NCBI GenBank assembly: GCA_964530115.1
Contig: CAZGYD010000151.1
Coordinates: forward strand, 1 to 25,358
DNA: 25,358 nucleotides
Direction: 5' to 3'
Source: Fen-999 sp964530115
GTDB lineage: Bacteria > Pseudomonadota > Gammaproteobacteria > Burkholderiales > Rhodocyclaceae
In this document: positions 14,642 to 22,089 of the stretch, one piece after another
Layout of the letters: each line of letters starts with the position of its first letter
How positions within the stretch are numbered: position 1 is the stretch's first letter
Notes under the pieces: model-generated
Database searches by the model: none
Told to the model about the DNA's origin: nothing
What the model saw: the letters and a program-made list of their open reading frames with translations, nothing else
Position numbers and translations under genes: made by a program

Positions 14642-16830
14642 CTCCCGCTCCCTTCAGCGTGTCTTGGCAACACTACCACGAAGGTGGTGCCTTCGCCGGC
14701 CCGCGTCTGGAAAGTGATCTGCCCCCCCAGCCCCTTGACCAGCGCGGCGACGATGGAAAGGCCCATCCCGGCATGGCCGGCCCGGCGCTGCGGATCGAGC
14801 GGCTGGAACATCCGCTGGATGACGTCGGCCGGCAGCCCGGGGCCGTTGTCGGCGACGCGGATCTCGACGCATTCGCGGCCGGCATGGCGAACGTCCGCCA
14901 CGGTCGTGACGACGACGTGGCCGCCGGCGGACATCGCCTCGGCGGCGTTCTTCCAGAGGTTGAGGAGGATCTGCTTGATCTGGTCGCGGCTGCCGGGTAT
15001 CGCCGGCATGGCCCGGTCGAGATGCAGGTCGAGCGTGATGCCGCGGCTGGAAAACAGCGACTCGCGGTACAGGGCCGCCATGCCTTCGATCACGGCATTG
15101 ACGTCGACGAGGTCGGGCCGGGGCGGCGGCTTCGGCGTCATGTCACCGATGCGCCGGACGATCTGGCCGATCCGGTCGATCTCTTCCCGCAGGATGCCGA
15201 ACTCGCGGCGGACGCCGGCATCGTCGGGCAGCCGGTCGGCAATGATCTTGAGATAGTTGGTGATGATCGACAGCGGATTGCCGGCTTCATGGACGATTTC
15301 GCGCGCATGCTGGCGGAAGCGGCTGGTCAGCTCTTCCTCGAGCCGCTTCTCGCGGGACGAGGCGTCCCGCCGCTCGATCAGGCTGGCGGCGGCCAGCCGC
15401 GCGAAGCGCATCATCAGCGGCACGCGCTCGCGCACACGCTCGTGCTGCGCGCGGCCGATGCCGCAAGACATGACCCCCAGGAGGCGCTCCCCTGAGCGCA
15501 TCGGCACGTGGAGCACGCCCTCGCTGCCCAGCGCGCGGGCGATCTGGACATCGGCCAGCGTCATGCGCCGCTCGGCGGTTTCACCCTCCAGCGCGGCGAT
15601 CGCGGTGCCCTCGAGCGCCGCCGCGGCGGCGAGGCTGCGCCCCGCTTCGAGCGGCAGTTCGAGGCGTTCGACGAGCGCTTCCCCGACGCCGGTACAGACG
15701 CCGACGAGCCGGGCGGCGTCCTCGCGCGCGAGCAGGAAGGCGATGCGCGAAAGGCCGGTCAGCGTCCGCAGCGATTCGCCGATCGCCCGGAGCGCCCCGG
15801 CCTCCGAAGCTGCCGCCTGCACGGCGCGCCGCAGCGGCTCGGCGAGCGCCCATTCGCGCACGACCGTCTCGATGTCCTCGCCCTCGCCGCCGTTGCCCTT
15901 GGCGCGCAGGCCCTCGAAGGCCGCCTGCGGAGAGCGCGGCAACACCATCGCCCCGGAGGCTGCGGCGATGCCGAAAAACCGTGCCCGTTCCGCGACGCGG
16001 GCCACCCCTTCGCGATGCAGCGCGACGACCGTCGCCGCATCGAGGCCGATCAACGAACCGATCGCCGACGCTTCGAAGCCCTGGCCCTCGCCGGCGTTCC
16101 ACCGCGAGGCCACATGGGCCGCCCAGACGATGCGGCTTAGCGGATCGGCATCGGCGATCTCGTCGGCCCGGCGATGGTGGAACAGCACCGCGTCGGCGAC
16201 GAACGCGGGCAGGCGCCAGCGGTCGATCAAGGCCGCGCCCGCGGCGGCATGATCGGTGCCGAGTTCCGGCCGTTCGAGGCTGATCAGGAAATCTTCGTCC
16301 CGGCTCCAGGCGAGCAGCGCTGCATAACGCGCACCCAGGCCGTCGAGCAGGAGCAGTTGGCCGATGTCGTGGAGCAGGCCGGCGAGATAGGCTTCCTCAC
16401 GGTCTTCCCGGCCGAGACGCTCGGCGAACGCGCGGGCGAGCTCCGCGACCAGCCGCGAATGACTCCAGAAGCCGGCGAGGTCGACCGCCTGCTCGCCCAG
16501 GCCCCGGCCGAACACGCTCTGGACCGCCAGGCACTCGGCCATCGTCCGCAGCAGGGGCAGCCCCAGTTCCGTGACGCAATGCCGGAGCAGATCCGGCCGG
16601 CGCTCCCGGGTCAGCCTGGCGGAGGCAGCCGCGCTCAGCACATGCGCGCACAACGCCGGATCTTCGCCGACGATGCCGGCCACCTCCTCGATGGCGTCGC
16701 CGGCGGACTCGCTCACGCGAAGCAACTGCGCGAGTGTCTGGGGCATCGCCGGCAGCCGGCCCACCTCGATCGCGTCGGCGATCGACGAAGGGAGGGGAAG
16801 CCACTGCGATCCGGGATCCACTGCGCCCAC
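14638..16830 (-). CDS. Histidine kinase with N-terminal HDOD domain and GAF-like region
   Basis: A soluble sensor kinase of about 730 residues. Residues about 10-220 form an HDOD domain (AMPQTLAQLLRV, EDPALCAHVLSAA, GLLHDIGQLLLL), which keeps an HD pair that many HDOD proteins lose. A GAF-like region covers about 340-490. The kinase core shows the H-box REIVHEAGNPLSI with His514 as phospho-acceptor, the N-box NLWKNAAEAM, and ATP-lid motifs VADNGPGL and GHAGMGLSIV. I place the start at the GTG at 16830 because AAAGAG lies 9 bases before it and a TACAAT box lies 47 bases upstream; the frame stays open to 17085, but that extension translates a non-coding 27-bp repeat. The stop overlaps the GGDEF-EAL gene start by ATGA. 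The signal sensed is unknown. Confidence 0.9.
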   Translation of the reverse strand: MGAVDPGSQWLPLPSSIADAIEVGRLPAMPQTLAQLLRVSESAGDAIEEVAGIVGEDPALCAHVLSAAASARLTRERRPDLLRHCVTELGLPLLRTMAECLAVQSVFGRGLGEQAVDLAGFWSHSRLVAELARAFAERLGREDREEAYLAGLLHDIGQLLLLDGLGARYAALLAWSRDEDFLISLERPELGTDHAAAGAALIDRWRLPAFVADAVLFHHRRADEIADADPLSRIVWAAHVASRWNAGEGQGFEASAIGSLIGLDAATVVALHREGVARVAERARFFGIAAASGAMVLPRSPQAAFEGLRAKGNGGEGEDIETVVREWALAEPLRRAVQAAASEAGALRAIGESLRTLTGLSRIAFLLAREDAARLVGVCTGVGEALVERLELPLEAGRSLAAAAALEGTAIAALEGETAERRMTLADVQIARALGSEGVLHVPMRSGERLLGVMSCGIGRAQHERVRERVPLMMRFARLAAASLIERRDASSREKRLEEELTSRFRQHAREIVHEAGNPLSIITNYLKIIADRLPDDAGVRREFGILREEIDRIGQIVRRIGDMTPKPPPRPDLVDVNAVIEGMAALYRESLFSSRGITLDLHLDRAMPAIPGSRDQIKQILLNLWKNAAEAMSAGGHVVVTTVADVRHAGRECVEIRVADNGPGLPADVIQRMFQPLDPQRRAGHAGMGLSIVAALVKGLGGQITFQTRAGEGTTFVVVLPRHAEGSGR

Positions 16831-17014
16831 GACTGGGGTCTCTTTCTGCTCGATGCCGCGCGACGGAAACACGCCGATTGTACGGCCCGCCCACGCCCGG
16901 AAAGGCCGATAAACAGGCCATTTCCTGGCCCAATAGGCATGGAATAGTCCGAACGGACTACCCCCGGACACGGCCGAAGGCAACGCCTCTGCGGCGTCAC
17001 ACGGAAACGGCCCG

Positions 17015-17068
17015 AAACTCAGCCGCGGTAACACGCCAGCCAAACTCAGCCGTGGTGACACGCCAGCC
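17015..17068. repeat. Two tandem 27-bp repeat units
   Basis: Units 17015-17041 and 17042-17068 each begin AAACTCAGCCG and end ACACGCCAGCC, differing at two positions. A third copy lies in the hemA-prfA gap at 10466-10491. Here they lie in the 272-base divergent region between the histidine kinase and the TIGR03790 gene, 35 bases before the latter's start. Confidence 0.85.
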
Positions 17069-17102
17069 GCGCCCGGCGCGACCATGGCCTATCATTCGCG
17101 CG

Positions 17103-18317
17103 ATGCGAAGGCTTCTGCTGTTCCTCCTTTTCGTCGCCGCGTTGGCGCACGCCCAGCCCCGGATCCTGCTACCGCGCACCGGCCTCATGGCGGACGATCT
17201 CGGGCTCATCATCAACGACGACGATCCCCTCTCGCGCCGCGTGGGCGACTACTACCGCAAGGCGCGCGGCATCCCCGAGCGGAATGTCGTCCGCGTGCGC
17301 TTCCCGCCGGAGCGCAGCACATTGCCCGCCGACGAATTCACCGCGCTGCGCGAGCGCATCGTGCGCGCCACCCCCGCGCACGTCCAGGCCTGGGCGGTGG
17401 CCTGGACGCAACCCTACCGCGCCGGCTGCATGTCGATCACGTCCGCCCTCGCCTTCGGTTTCGATCCGGCGTATTGCTCCGACTCGTGCGGCACGACCCG
17501 GCCGAGTCCCTACTTCGATTCCCCGAGCCGCTATCCCGCGCTCGACCACGGCCTGCGGCCGGCGATGCTGCTCGCCGGCACCGACTTCGAACAGGTGAAG
17601 CATCTCATCGACCGCGGCCTCGCCGCCGATGGCACCTTCCCCGGAGGCACCGCCTATCTGCTCTCGACCGACGATTCGGCGCGCAACATCCGCGCCGCCT
17701 ACTTCGACAAGACCGCCGCCCTGCTGGCCGGCGCGCTGCCGGTCGAAGTGATGGCCGGCAACACCCTCTCGAATCGCGACGACGTGCTCTTCTACTTCAC
17801 CGGCCTCGCCCAGGTGCCCGACCTCGGCACCCTGCGCTTCCTGCCCGGCGCGCTGGGGGACCACCTGACGTCGTTCGGCGGCCAGCTCACGGAATCGCGG
17901 CAGATGAGCGCGCTCCGCTGGCTCGAAGCCGGCGCGACCGCGAGCTACGGCACGGTCGTCGAACCCTGCAACCATCCGCAAAAATTCCCGTTCCCCGCCA
18001 TCGCCATGCTTCACTACGCGCGCGGCGAAAGCGCGATCGAGGCCTACTGGAAGAGCGTCGCCTGGCCAGGCGAAGGCGTGTTCATCGGCGAGCCGCTGGC
18101 CAGACCCTTCGCGCCGCGGCTGCGCGAGACGGCGCCCGGCCGCTACGAACTGACCCTCTTCGTCGCCGACAACGCCCGGCTCTTTCTCGAGCACGCCGAC
18201 TCGCCGATGGGGCCGTTCCGCCGGCTGCCGAAACACATCCCGCTGCACCGGGGCATCAACCGGGTGCGCTTCGAACTGCCGGCCGGGATGAACGGCTATT
18301 TCCGGCTGATCTGGTGA
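17103..18317 (+). CDS. Secreted TIGR03790 family protein
   Basis: A 404-residue protein of unknown function. A Sec signal peptide is clear (MRRLLLFLLFVAALAHAQP, cleavage after AHA). The mature part starts with LLPRTGLMADDLGLIINDDDPLSRRVGDYYRKARGIPERNVVRV and has the family-like YRAGCMSITSALAFGFDPAYCSDSCG block with three cysteines, then LLAGTDFEQVKHLIDRG, and GATASYGTVVEPCNHPQKFP. As I recall the family description, it occurs only in species with exosortase, the PEP-CTERM protein-sorting enzyme, so it is a marker that the host has such an envelope system. The frame is open upstream to 16734, but a signal peptide directly after the ATG at 17103 fixes the start. It is divergent from the histidine kinase gene and convergent with the DUF202 gene. 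Confidence 0.88.
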   Translation: MRRLLLFLLFVAALAHAQPRILLPRTGLMADDLGLIINDDDPLSRRVGDYYRKARGIPERNVVRVRFPPERSTLPADEFTALRERIVRATPAHVQAWAVAWTQPYRAGCMSITSALAFGFDPAYCSDSCGTTRPSPYFDSPSRYPALDHGLRPAMLLAGTDFEQVKHLIDRGLAADGTFPGGTAYLLSTDDSARNIRAAYFDKTAALLAGALPVEVMAGNTLSNRDDVLFYFTGLAQVPDLGTLRFLPGALGDHLTSFGGQLTESRQMSALRWLEAGATASYGTVVEPCNHPQKFPFPAIAMLHYARGESAIEAYWKSVAWPGEGVFIGEPLARPFAPRLRETAPGRYELTLFVADNARLFLEHADSPMGPFRRLPKHIPLHRGINRVRFELPAGMNGYFRLIW

Positions 18318-18374
18318 CCCCGCCCGCCGACGAGGAAGCCCGACGGCGGCACGGTCCTCGCAAGCGGAGACCGC

Positions 18375-18740
18375 TCAAAGCAGGACCAGGTAGGTGGCGA
18401 GCACCACGCCGATCAGCGCCAGTACCAGGTTGACCACGACCCCGGTGTTCAGCCAGTAGCCGGATGGCAGCTCCGGCGCTGCGAGGGTGCGCAGAACCTT
18501 TCGGTACTGCCGCACCGACATCAGCAGCATCGCCACGCCGACCAGAATCAGACTCACGCCGATGACGAGCGAGGCGCCGCGGTGCACCGGCTCGGCATTG
18601 TTGTGCAGCACGACGTGGAGAAACAGGCCGAAGCGCTCGACCAGAAAGCCGAAGCCCATCAACGACACGGCGGTGCGGTTCCAGGCGAGCAGCGTGCGTT
18701 CGGCGGCGAACAGCACGCGGGGATCATTCAGATTCGACAT
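18375..18740 (-). CDS. DUF202 (YidH-like) small membrane protein
   Basis: A 121-residue inner-membrane protein with three predicted membrane helices: about residues 25-45 (VSLMGFGFLVERFGLFLHVVL), 57-75 (SLVIGVSLILVGVAMLLM) and 98-121 (VVVNLVLALIGVVLATYLVLL). The N-terminal DPRVLFAAERTLLAWNRTAVSLMGFGF is the DUF202 signature (AxERTxLAWxRT). Function is unknown in general; length is typical. The ATG at 18740 is preceded by AAGGA at a 5-base spacing. It converges on the TIGR03790 gene and diverges from the DedA-like gene. Confidence 0.92.
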   Translation of the reverse strand: MSNLNDPRVLFAAERTLLAWNRTAVSLMGFGFLVERFGLFLHVVLHNNAEPVHRGASLVIGVSLILVGVAMLLMSVRQYRKVLRTLAAPELPSGYWLNTGVVVNLVLALIGVVLATYLVLL

Positions 18741-18956
18741 GGCGTTCCTTCGCAAGTGGCAGATGCAGATCGAGGCGCATGGAGAGCGCCGCCCCGCGTG
18801 CTGCGCGCCTCGTCGCCGCGGGGGAAACGGCCGACGGGCCGGCCACCCGCATCGCGCTCGTTTGACGACGATCAGCATGTGCATGCGCGCAAGGTTACCG
18901 AAGTTTCGCACCGCAGAACATGCCCGTTGGGTGAGGAAACTCTTATCCTTTCCGAC

Positions 18957-19517
18957 ATGGACATCAGCCTTCTGATCAGCCGCTATGGCCTGTGGGCGGT
19001 GCTTGTCGGCAGCCTGCTCGAAGGCGAGACCCTGCTCGTGCTGGCCGGCTTCGGCGCCCACCGCGGCTATCTCGATTTTCTCGCCGTGGTGGCCGTCGCC
19101 TGGCTCGGGGCCGTTCTGGGCGACCAGTTCTGGTTCTGGCTCGGGCGGCGGCATGGCAATGACGTTCTGTCACGCTGGCCGCGGCGAACTGGGGCAATCC
19201 GGCGCGCCCTGGATTTGATCGAACGGCATCCGGGCAAGGTGATCATCGCCATGCGCTTCGCCTGGGGCCTGCGCACGGCGCTGCCCATCGCCATCGGCAT
19301 GAGCGGCGTGCCCAGGCTTCGCTTTCTTCTTCTCAACATGCTTTCCGCCGCGCTCTGGGCGCCGGCGGTCGCGGGCACGGGCTGGCTCTTCGGCGAAGTG
19401 CTGGCCCGCCATCTCGGCGACATCCAGCGCATCGAACATTGGGCGGTCCTTGCCCTGGCGCTCATCATTGCGCTCTTCCATGGCGTGCAACGCTGGCGGC
19501 AGCGCCGGAAGCCGTAA
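18957..19517 (+). CDS. DedA family membrane protein
   Basis: A 186-residue integral membrane protein of the DedA/SNARE-associated family, implicated in lipid flipping and membrane homeostasis. Visible family features are the N-terminal YGLWAVLVGSLLEGETLLVLAGFGAHRGYLDF (with the conserved E-G-E segment), GDQFWFWLGRRHG, and RFAWGLRTALPIAIGMSGVPRLRFLLLN, where DedA proteins have the F-x-R-x-x-R/P pattern. Four to five hydrophobic segments are present. The ATG at 18957 lacks a strong ribosome site (GAGGAAA lies too far upstream), so the exact start is less certain than the identity. A hairpin follows 17 bases after the stop. Confidence 0.9.
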   Translation: MDISLLISRYGLWAVLVGSLLEGETLLVLAGFGAHRGYLDFLAVVAVAWLGAVLGDQFWFWLGRRHGNDVLSRWPRRTGAIRRALDLIERHPGKVIIAMRFAWGLRTALPIAIGMSGVPRLRFLLLNMLSAALWAPAVAGTGWLFGEVLARHLGDIQRIEHWAVLALALIIALFHGVQRWRQRRKP

Positions 19518-19534
19518 CCTCGCCAAATCGCAAG

Positions 19535-19557
19535 CTTCGCGGCAGGATGCCGCGAAG
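19535..19557. terminator. Perfect hairpin after the DedA-like gene
   Basis: CTTCGCGGCA-GGA-TGCCGCGAAG, 10-bp arms and 3-base loop, 17 bases past the stop. There is no T run, so termination is likely but not certain; a repeat palindrome is the alternative. Confidence 0.5.
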
Positions 19558-19617
19558 TCGGGTGCGCAGCCTTCAGATCACGGCAATACCGCCGCACTCT
19601 GATGAAAGGAAAGCACC

Positions 19618-19969
19618 ATGAAACGCACTCCCCGCATGATCACCGTCGTATCGCTCATCGTCGCCCTCGGCACGGGCGCCGCCTTCGCCACCGGGACGGT
19701 CAGCTTCCCCGACGAAGTCAAGAGCTCCAGTGTCCGGTTGCCGCGCGGCGTCAAGAAGGCCGATCTCGCCGGCCACGCCAAAATCGACCAGGCGCAGGCC
19801 GAGGCCGCCGCGCTGGCCGTCTTGCCCGGCCAGGTCGTCAAGGCCAAACTGGACAACGAGGACGGCTGACGTCAGGCACGCCAAGGGCGTGACGTAAGTC
19901 GCCGTCGATGCCGGCAACGGCAAGGTTCTGGCGATGGAAAACGAAGAAGACGACGACCACGAATACTGA
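19618..19969 (+). pseudogene. PepSY-domain exported protein, broken by a frame change and a stop
   Basis: The ATG at 19618, after GAAAGGAAAGCACC, opens an 83-residue frame with a signal peptide (cleavage near AFA-TG) and the first half of a PepSY domain (AKIDQAQAEAAALAVLPGQVVKAKLDNEDG), then stops at 19867. The missing second half is readable in the next frame from 19868: DVRHAKGVT, a TAA at 19895, then VAVDAGNGKVLAMENEEDDDHEY ending at 19969. PepSY proteins normally have about six residues of the LVYEV type between these halves, so a deletion of about 17 bases plus a nonsense change would explain the sequence. PepSY domains are small periplasmic modules thought to inhibit peptidases or bind metals. 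Either a decaying gene or a sequencing error cluster is possible; the first part could still be made. Confidence 0.75.
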
Positions 19970-20049
19970 TCGTCGAAGGGGCCGGCCGCTTGACCGGCCG
20001 TCTCCCCGAAGAGAAGTTCGAAACGCGGCACGCCGCCCGCTGATCTGGC

Positions 20050-20070
20050 AGCACCACCTCAAATGGTGCT
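20050..20070. terminator. Hairpin in the spacer before the accessory operon
   Basis: AGCACCA-CCTCAAA-TGGTGCT, 7-bp arms. There is no T run directly after it. It is one of two hairpins in the spacer between the broken PepSY gene and the next operon. Confidence 0.35.
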
Positions 20071-20082
20071 CAGTGCAGACGT

Positions 20083-20103
20083 GAAAAAGCAAGGCGCTTT
20101 TTC
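20083..20103 (+). terminator. Hairpin with T-rich descending arm
   Basis: GAAAAAGC-AAGGC-GCTTTTTC, 8-bp arms and 5-base loop. The T-rich arm resembles an intrinsic terminator that would insulate the operon starting at 20161. Confidence 0.45.
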
Positions 20104-20132
20104 TCCCAGTAGCACCTCTGCACGGCACATCG

Positions 20133-20155
20133 GACAGGCTCACGATTTGAGCCTG
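20133..20155. promoter_or_regulatory. Palindrome upstream of the accessory operon, copy 1
   Basis: Arms CAGGCTCA and TGAGCCTG flank a 5-base centre. GACAGGCTCAC, three variable bases and TTGAGCCT are repeated exactly at 23056-23077, before the last gene of the operon. It ends 5 bases before the ATG at 20161. It could be an operator, an RNA hairpin or a recombination/repeat scar. Confidence 0.6.
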
Positions 20156-20160
20156 ACGTA

Positions 20161-20532
20161 ATGCAGAATGGGGGCATGCTCAAGTCGCTGCTAATACTTC
20201 TGTGGATCTTCGGATTCGTCCTCCAACCATGGCTGATGCTGTCCGCCATTGCAATCGGCATCATCGGGGGAATCTCGAGCAGACTGCCCATCCGAGGGAG
20301 AGAGGCGCCGGATGAGCAATCAAGAACCATCGACGGCCGTTTCCCGATTCTCAACGAGGATTGGGTTGGCGCCCTGGTGCTGGCCATCGACGATGCCGAA
20401 GTGCTGGAGGTCATCCGCCGACACGGCGCACGCTTTCGCAACCCTGCACGCTATGTGATCGCCCTGGGTCATGGCGAGTATCTGCTCTATGCCGGCGACG
20501 GCGAGTTGCTGGACATGTGTGTATTGAAATGA
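20161..20532 (+). CDS. Small membrane-anchored protein, unknown function
   Basis: A 123-residue protein I do not recognise. The N-terminus has one long hydrophobic stretch (about residues 7-39, MLKSLLILLWIFGFVL then LSAIAIGIIGGI), enough for one long or two short membrane helices, followed by a basic SSRLPIRGR and a soluble domain of about 75 residues (NEDWVGALVLAIDDAEVLEVIRRHG, YVIALGHGEYLLYAGDGELLD). The ATG at 20161 is used here; an ATG at 20176 directly before the hydrophobic segment is equally plausible. It is the first gene of a four-gene run; the next gene starts 21 bases after its stop. Confidence 0.65.
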   Translation: MQNGGMLKSLLILLWIFGFVLQPWLMLSAIAIGIIGGISSRLPIRGREAPDEQSRTIDGRFPILNEDWVGALVLAIDDAEVLEVIRRHGARFRNPARYVIALGHGEYLLYAGDGELLDMCVLK

Positions 20533-20553
20533 GTTGCGGAGCCAGGAGAAAAC

Positions 20554-22089
20554 ATGCAGCCATTCCATCTCAATTTTGCTGCGCCCGGGCACAACCTCAC
20601 AGGCAACATCCTTACCACACCGCCGGGTTTTCGCCTTGACCCCCCTGAAGCCGGCTGGATCTTCTGCCACATCGAGGGCGCCGATTTCCTCCCGATCCGC
20701 ATGAGCAATGTTCATCCGCCGCTCGCCGATCTGTGGCTGTGGTCGGTGGCCGTGGCGAGAGGATTGTTGCCGGTGACCGTACGCATCGCCGAGGAGGGGA
20801 CGGAAGTCCTTTTCGCGGCCGAAGAACTGCCTGAGGGTCGTCTGCACCTCTCGCTCATCCGGCGCGAGGACACGCGTTACTCCTTCGAGCCCGGACGGGT
20901 GATCGACGCCATCACCTGGACAGAGGATAAGCGCGCCTTCCTTGCCCGCTGGGGCGCGCTGTGGGCGACATACTGCCTGGATGACACGCTACCTTGGGAT
21001 GAATGGGAGCGTTTTGAAGAAAAACGATTTCCTGAGCCGATGCGCGACATGCCCTGGGGAGAACTTGCCTACATTCCTGAACTCGAAGCGCCGCCGTGGT
21101 CGCTTCCGCAGCGCATCGCCTGGTTTTATCTCTCAATGGCGCACCATCGGTCCCCGATGCCCACAGGACACGGGTATGCCTATGTTGAAGAGCCAGACTG
21201 GTGGACTCTGCATCGTATGGCTTTTGCCGAACTTTCGCTCATTGCCGCTCATGCCGCATGGCGAGCGTTGTGCGAAGGTATTCCACCCACAGCCGACGCC
21301 TGGCAGCAAATCCAAAAGGCGCGAGAGATGGTTGAGAACTATCGCGAAAATCGCGAGGCACATTCTCTGCCCTTCATGCCGACATTTTCAGTTCCTGTCA
21401 GAACCGTTCACCTTGCGGTCCATGAAGCTACGATGGGTTGCCTTGCGCGGCTTCCCATCGGTGCGGGAAGCTTCTTTGCCGGCCAAGAAGGCCATCGCGC
21501 CGTGCTCATAGATGCGAAAGGGCGCGACTGGTTGCTCTATTGGGACGATGGCCACATCACGCGGGAGGATGCTTTTCATACCATAGGGCCATTTCCCTGC
21601 CGATGGCCGGTGGCGACAGGTCCTCATTTCGACCGGAATACGCTCGATCCGATCGATGCGCGGCGGCTGCGTTTCCTTGAAATCGATGTCTCACCCGTGA
21701 ATATCGTCTGTCCTGTCTGCGGTTATCCCTGCATGGACGATCATTGGGCAGAAGTCGAATACTGTGAGTTCTGTGGCTTTACGCTTTATAAATACGATGG
21801 AAACAGTCCCTTGTCCGACCTAGAAACCCAAGAGGATGGCTCCGGTAATCGGCTGCGACGAACCCTACGCCAATACCGAGAAAATTTCCTGCGCTGGGGC
21901 GATGTTCTGCCGCCGGGGTTCCCCCGCAGGAAATTGGGCCGTTGGCGCAAGGTCATGCTGACAAGGACATATCGCCGACTGGCCTGCGAAGCTATGGTCG
22001 AATGGGACGCCTGGCTGGAAAATCCCGATCCCGCCCACACGCCGGAAGAGGTCTGGCGGCGCTGGAACCGTTGGCGGGGCATAGAATGA
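20554..22089 (+). CDS. Large protein with a C-terminal zinc ribbon, unknown function
   Basis: A 511-residue cytoplasmic protein with no family I can name. The only clear motif is a zinc-binding ribbon at about residues 387-412: CPVCGYPCMDD, about ten residues, then YCEFCGFTLY. It resembles the cysteine-rich CPCC-type ribbons seen in small immunity-like or toxin-linked proteins, but the surrounding protein is much larger. The rest is rich in Trp and aromatic residues (DLWLWSVAVARG, WGALWATYCLDD, DWLLYWDDGH) with no membrane segment. The start is well supported by AGGAG 7 bases upstream. Base composition is unlike its neighbours: the 60 bases from 21181 are 50% G+C in a window that is mostly near two-thirds, suggesting transfer. 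Its stop overlaps the next start codon (ATGA). Confidence 0.8.
   Translation: MQPFHLNFAAPGHNLTGNILTTPPGFRLDPPEAGWIFCHIEGADFLPIRMSNVHPPLADLWLWSVAVARGLLPVTVRIAEEGTEVLFAAEELPEGRLHLSLIRREDTRYSFEPGRVIDAITWTEDKRAFLARWGALWATYCLDDTLPWDEWERFEEKRFPEPMRDMPWGELAYIPELEAPPWSLPQRIAWFYLSMAHHRSPMPTGHGYAYVEEPDWWTLHRMAFAELSLIAAHAAWRALCEGIPPTADAWQQIQKAREMVENYRENREAHSLPFMPTFSVPVRTVHLAVHEATMGCLARLPIGAGSFFAGQEGHRAVLIDAKGRDWLLYWDDGHITREDAFHTIGPFPCRWPVATGPHFDRNTLDPIDARRLRFLEIDVSPVNIVCPVCGYPCMDDHWAEVEYCEFCGFTLYKYDGNSPLSDLETQEDGSGNRLRRTLRQYRENFLRWGDVLPPGFPRRKLGRWRKVMLTRTYRRLACEAMVEWDAWLENPDPAHTPEEVWRRWNRWRGIE

Noticed and set aside
12836..15256. Long plus-strand open frame (806 codons) opposite the GGDEF-EAL and kinase genes
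   Set aside because: It lies antisense to two proteins with complete, well-ordered domain motifs; its own translation has no recognisable domain. High GC keeps opposite frames open.
17015..17068. Tandem repeats as a CRISPR array
   Set aside because: Only two units, directly adjacent with no spacers, and no cas genes nearby.
16831..17085. N-terminal extension of the HDOD histidine kinase up to the ATG at 17085
   Set aside because: The extra residues translate the 27-bp tandem repeats and promoter-like sequence, and HDOD kinases have no such segment; a GTG with a ribosome site at 16830 fits better.
16734..17102. Upstream extension of the TIGR03790 frame
   Set aside because: It overlaps the divergent kinase gene and the repeats, and would place the signal peptide in the protein interior.
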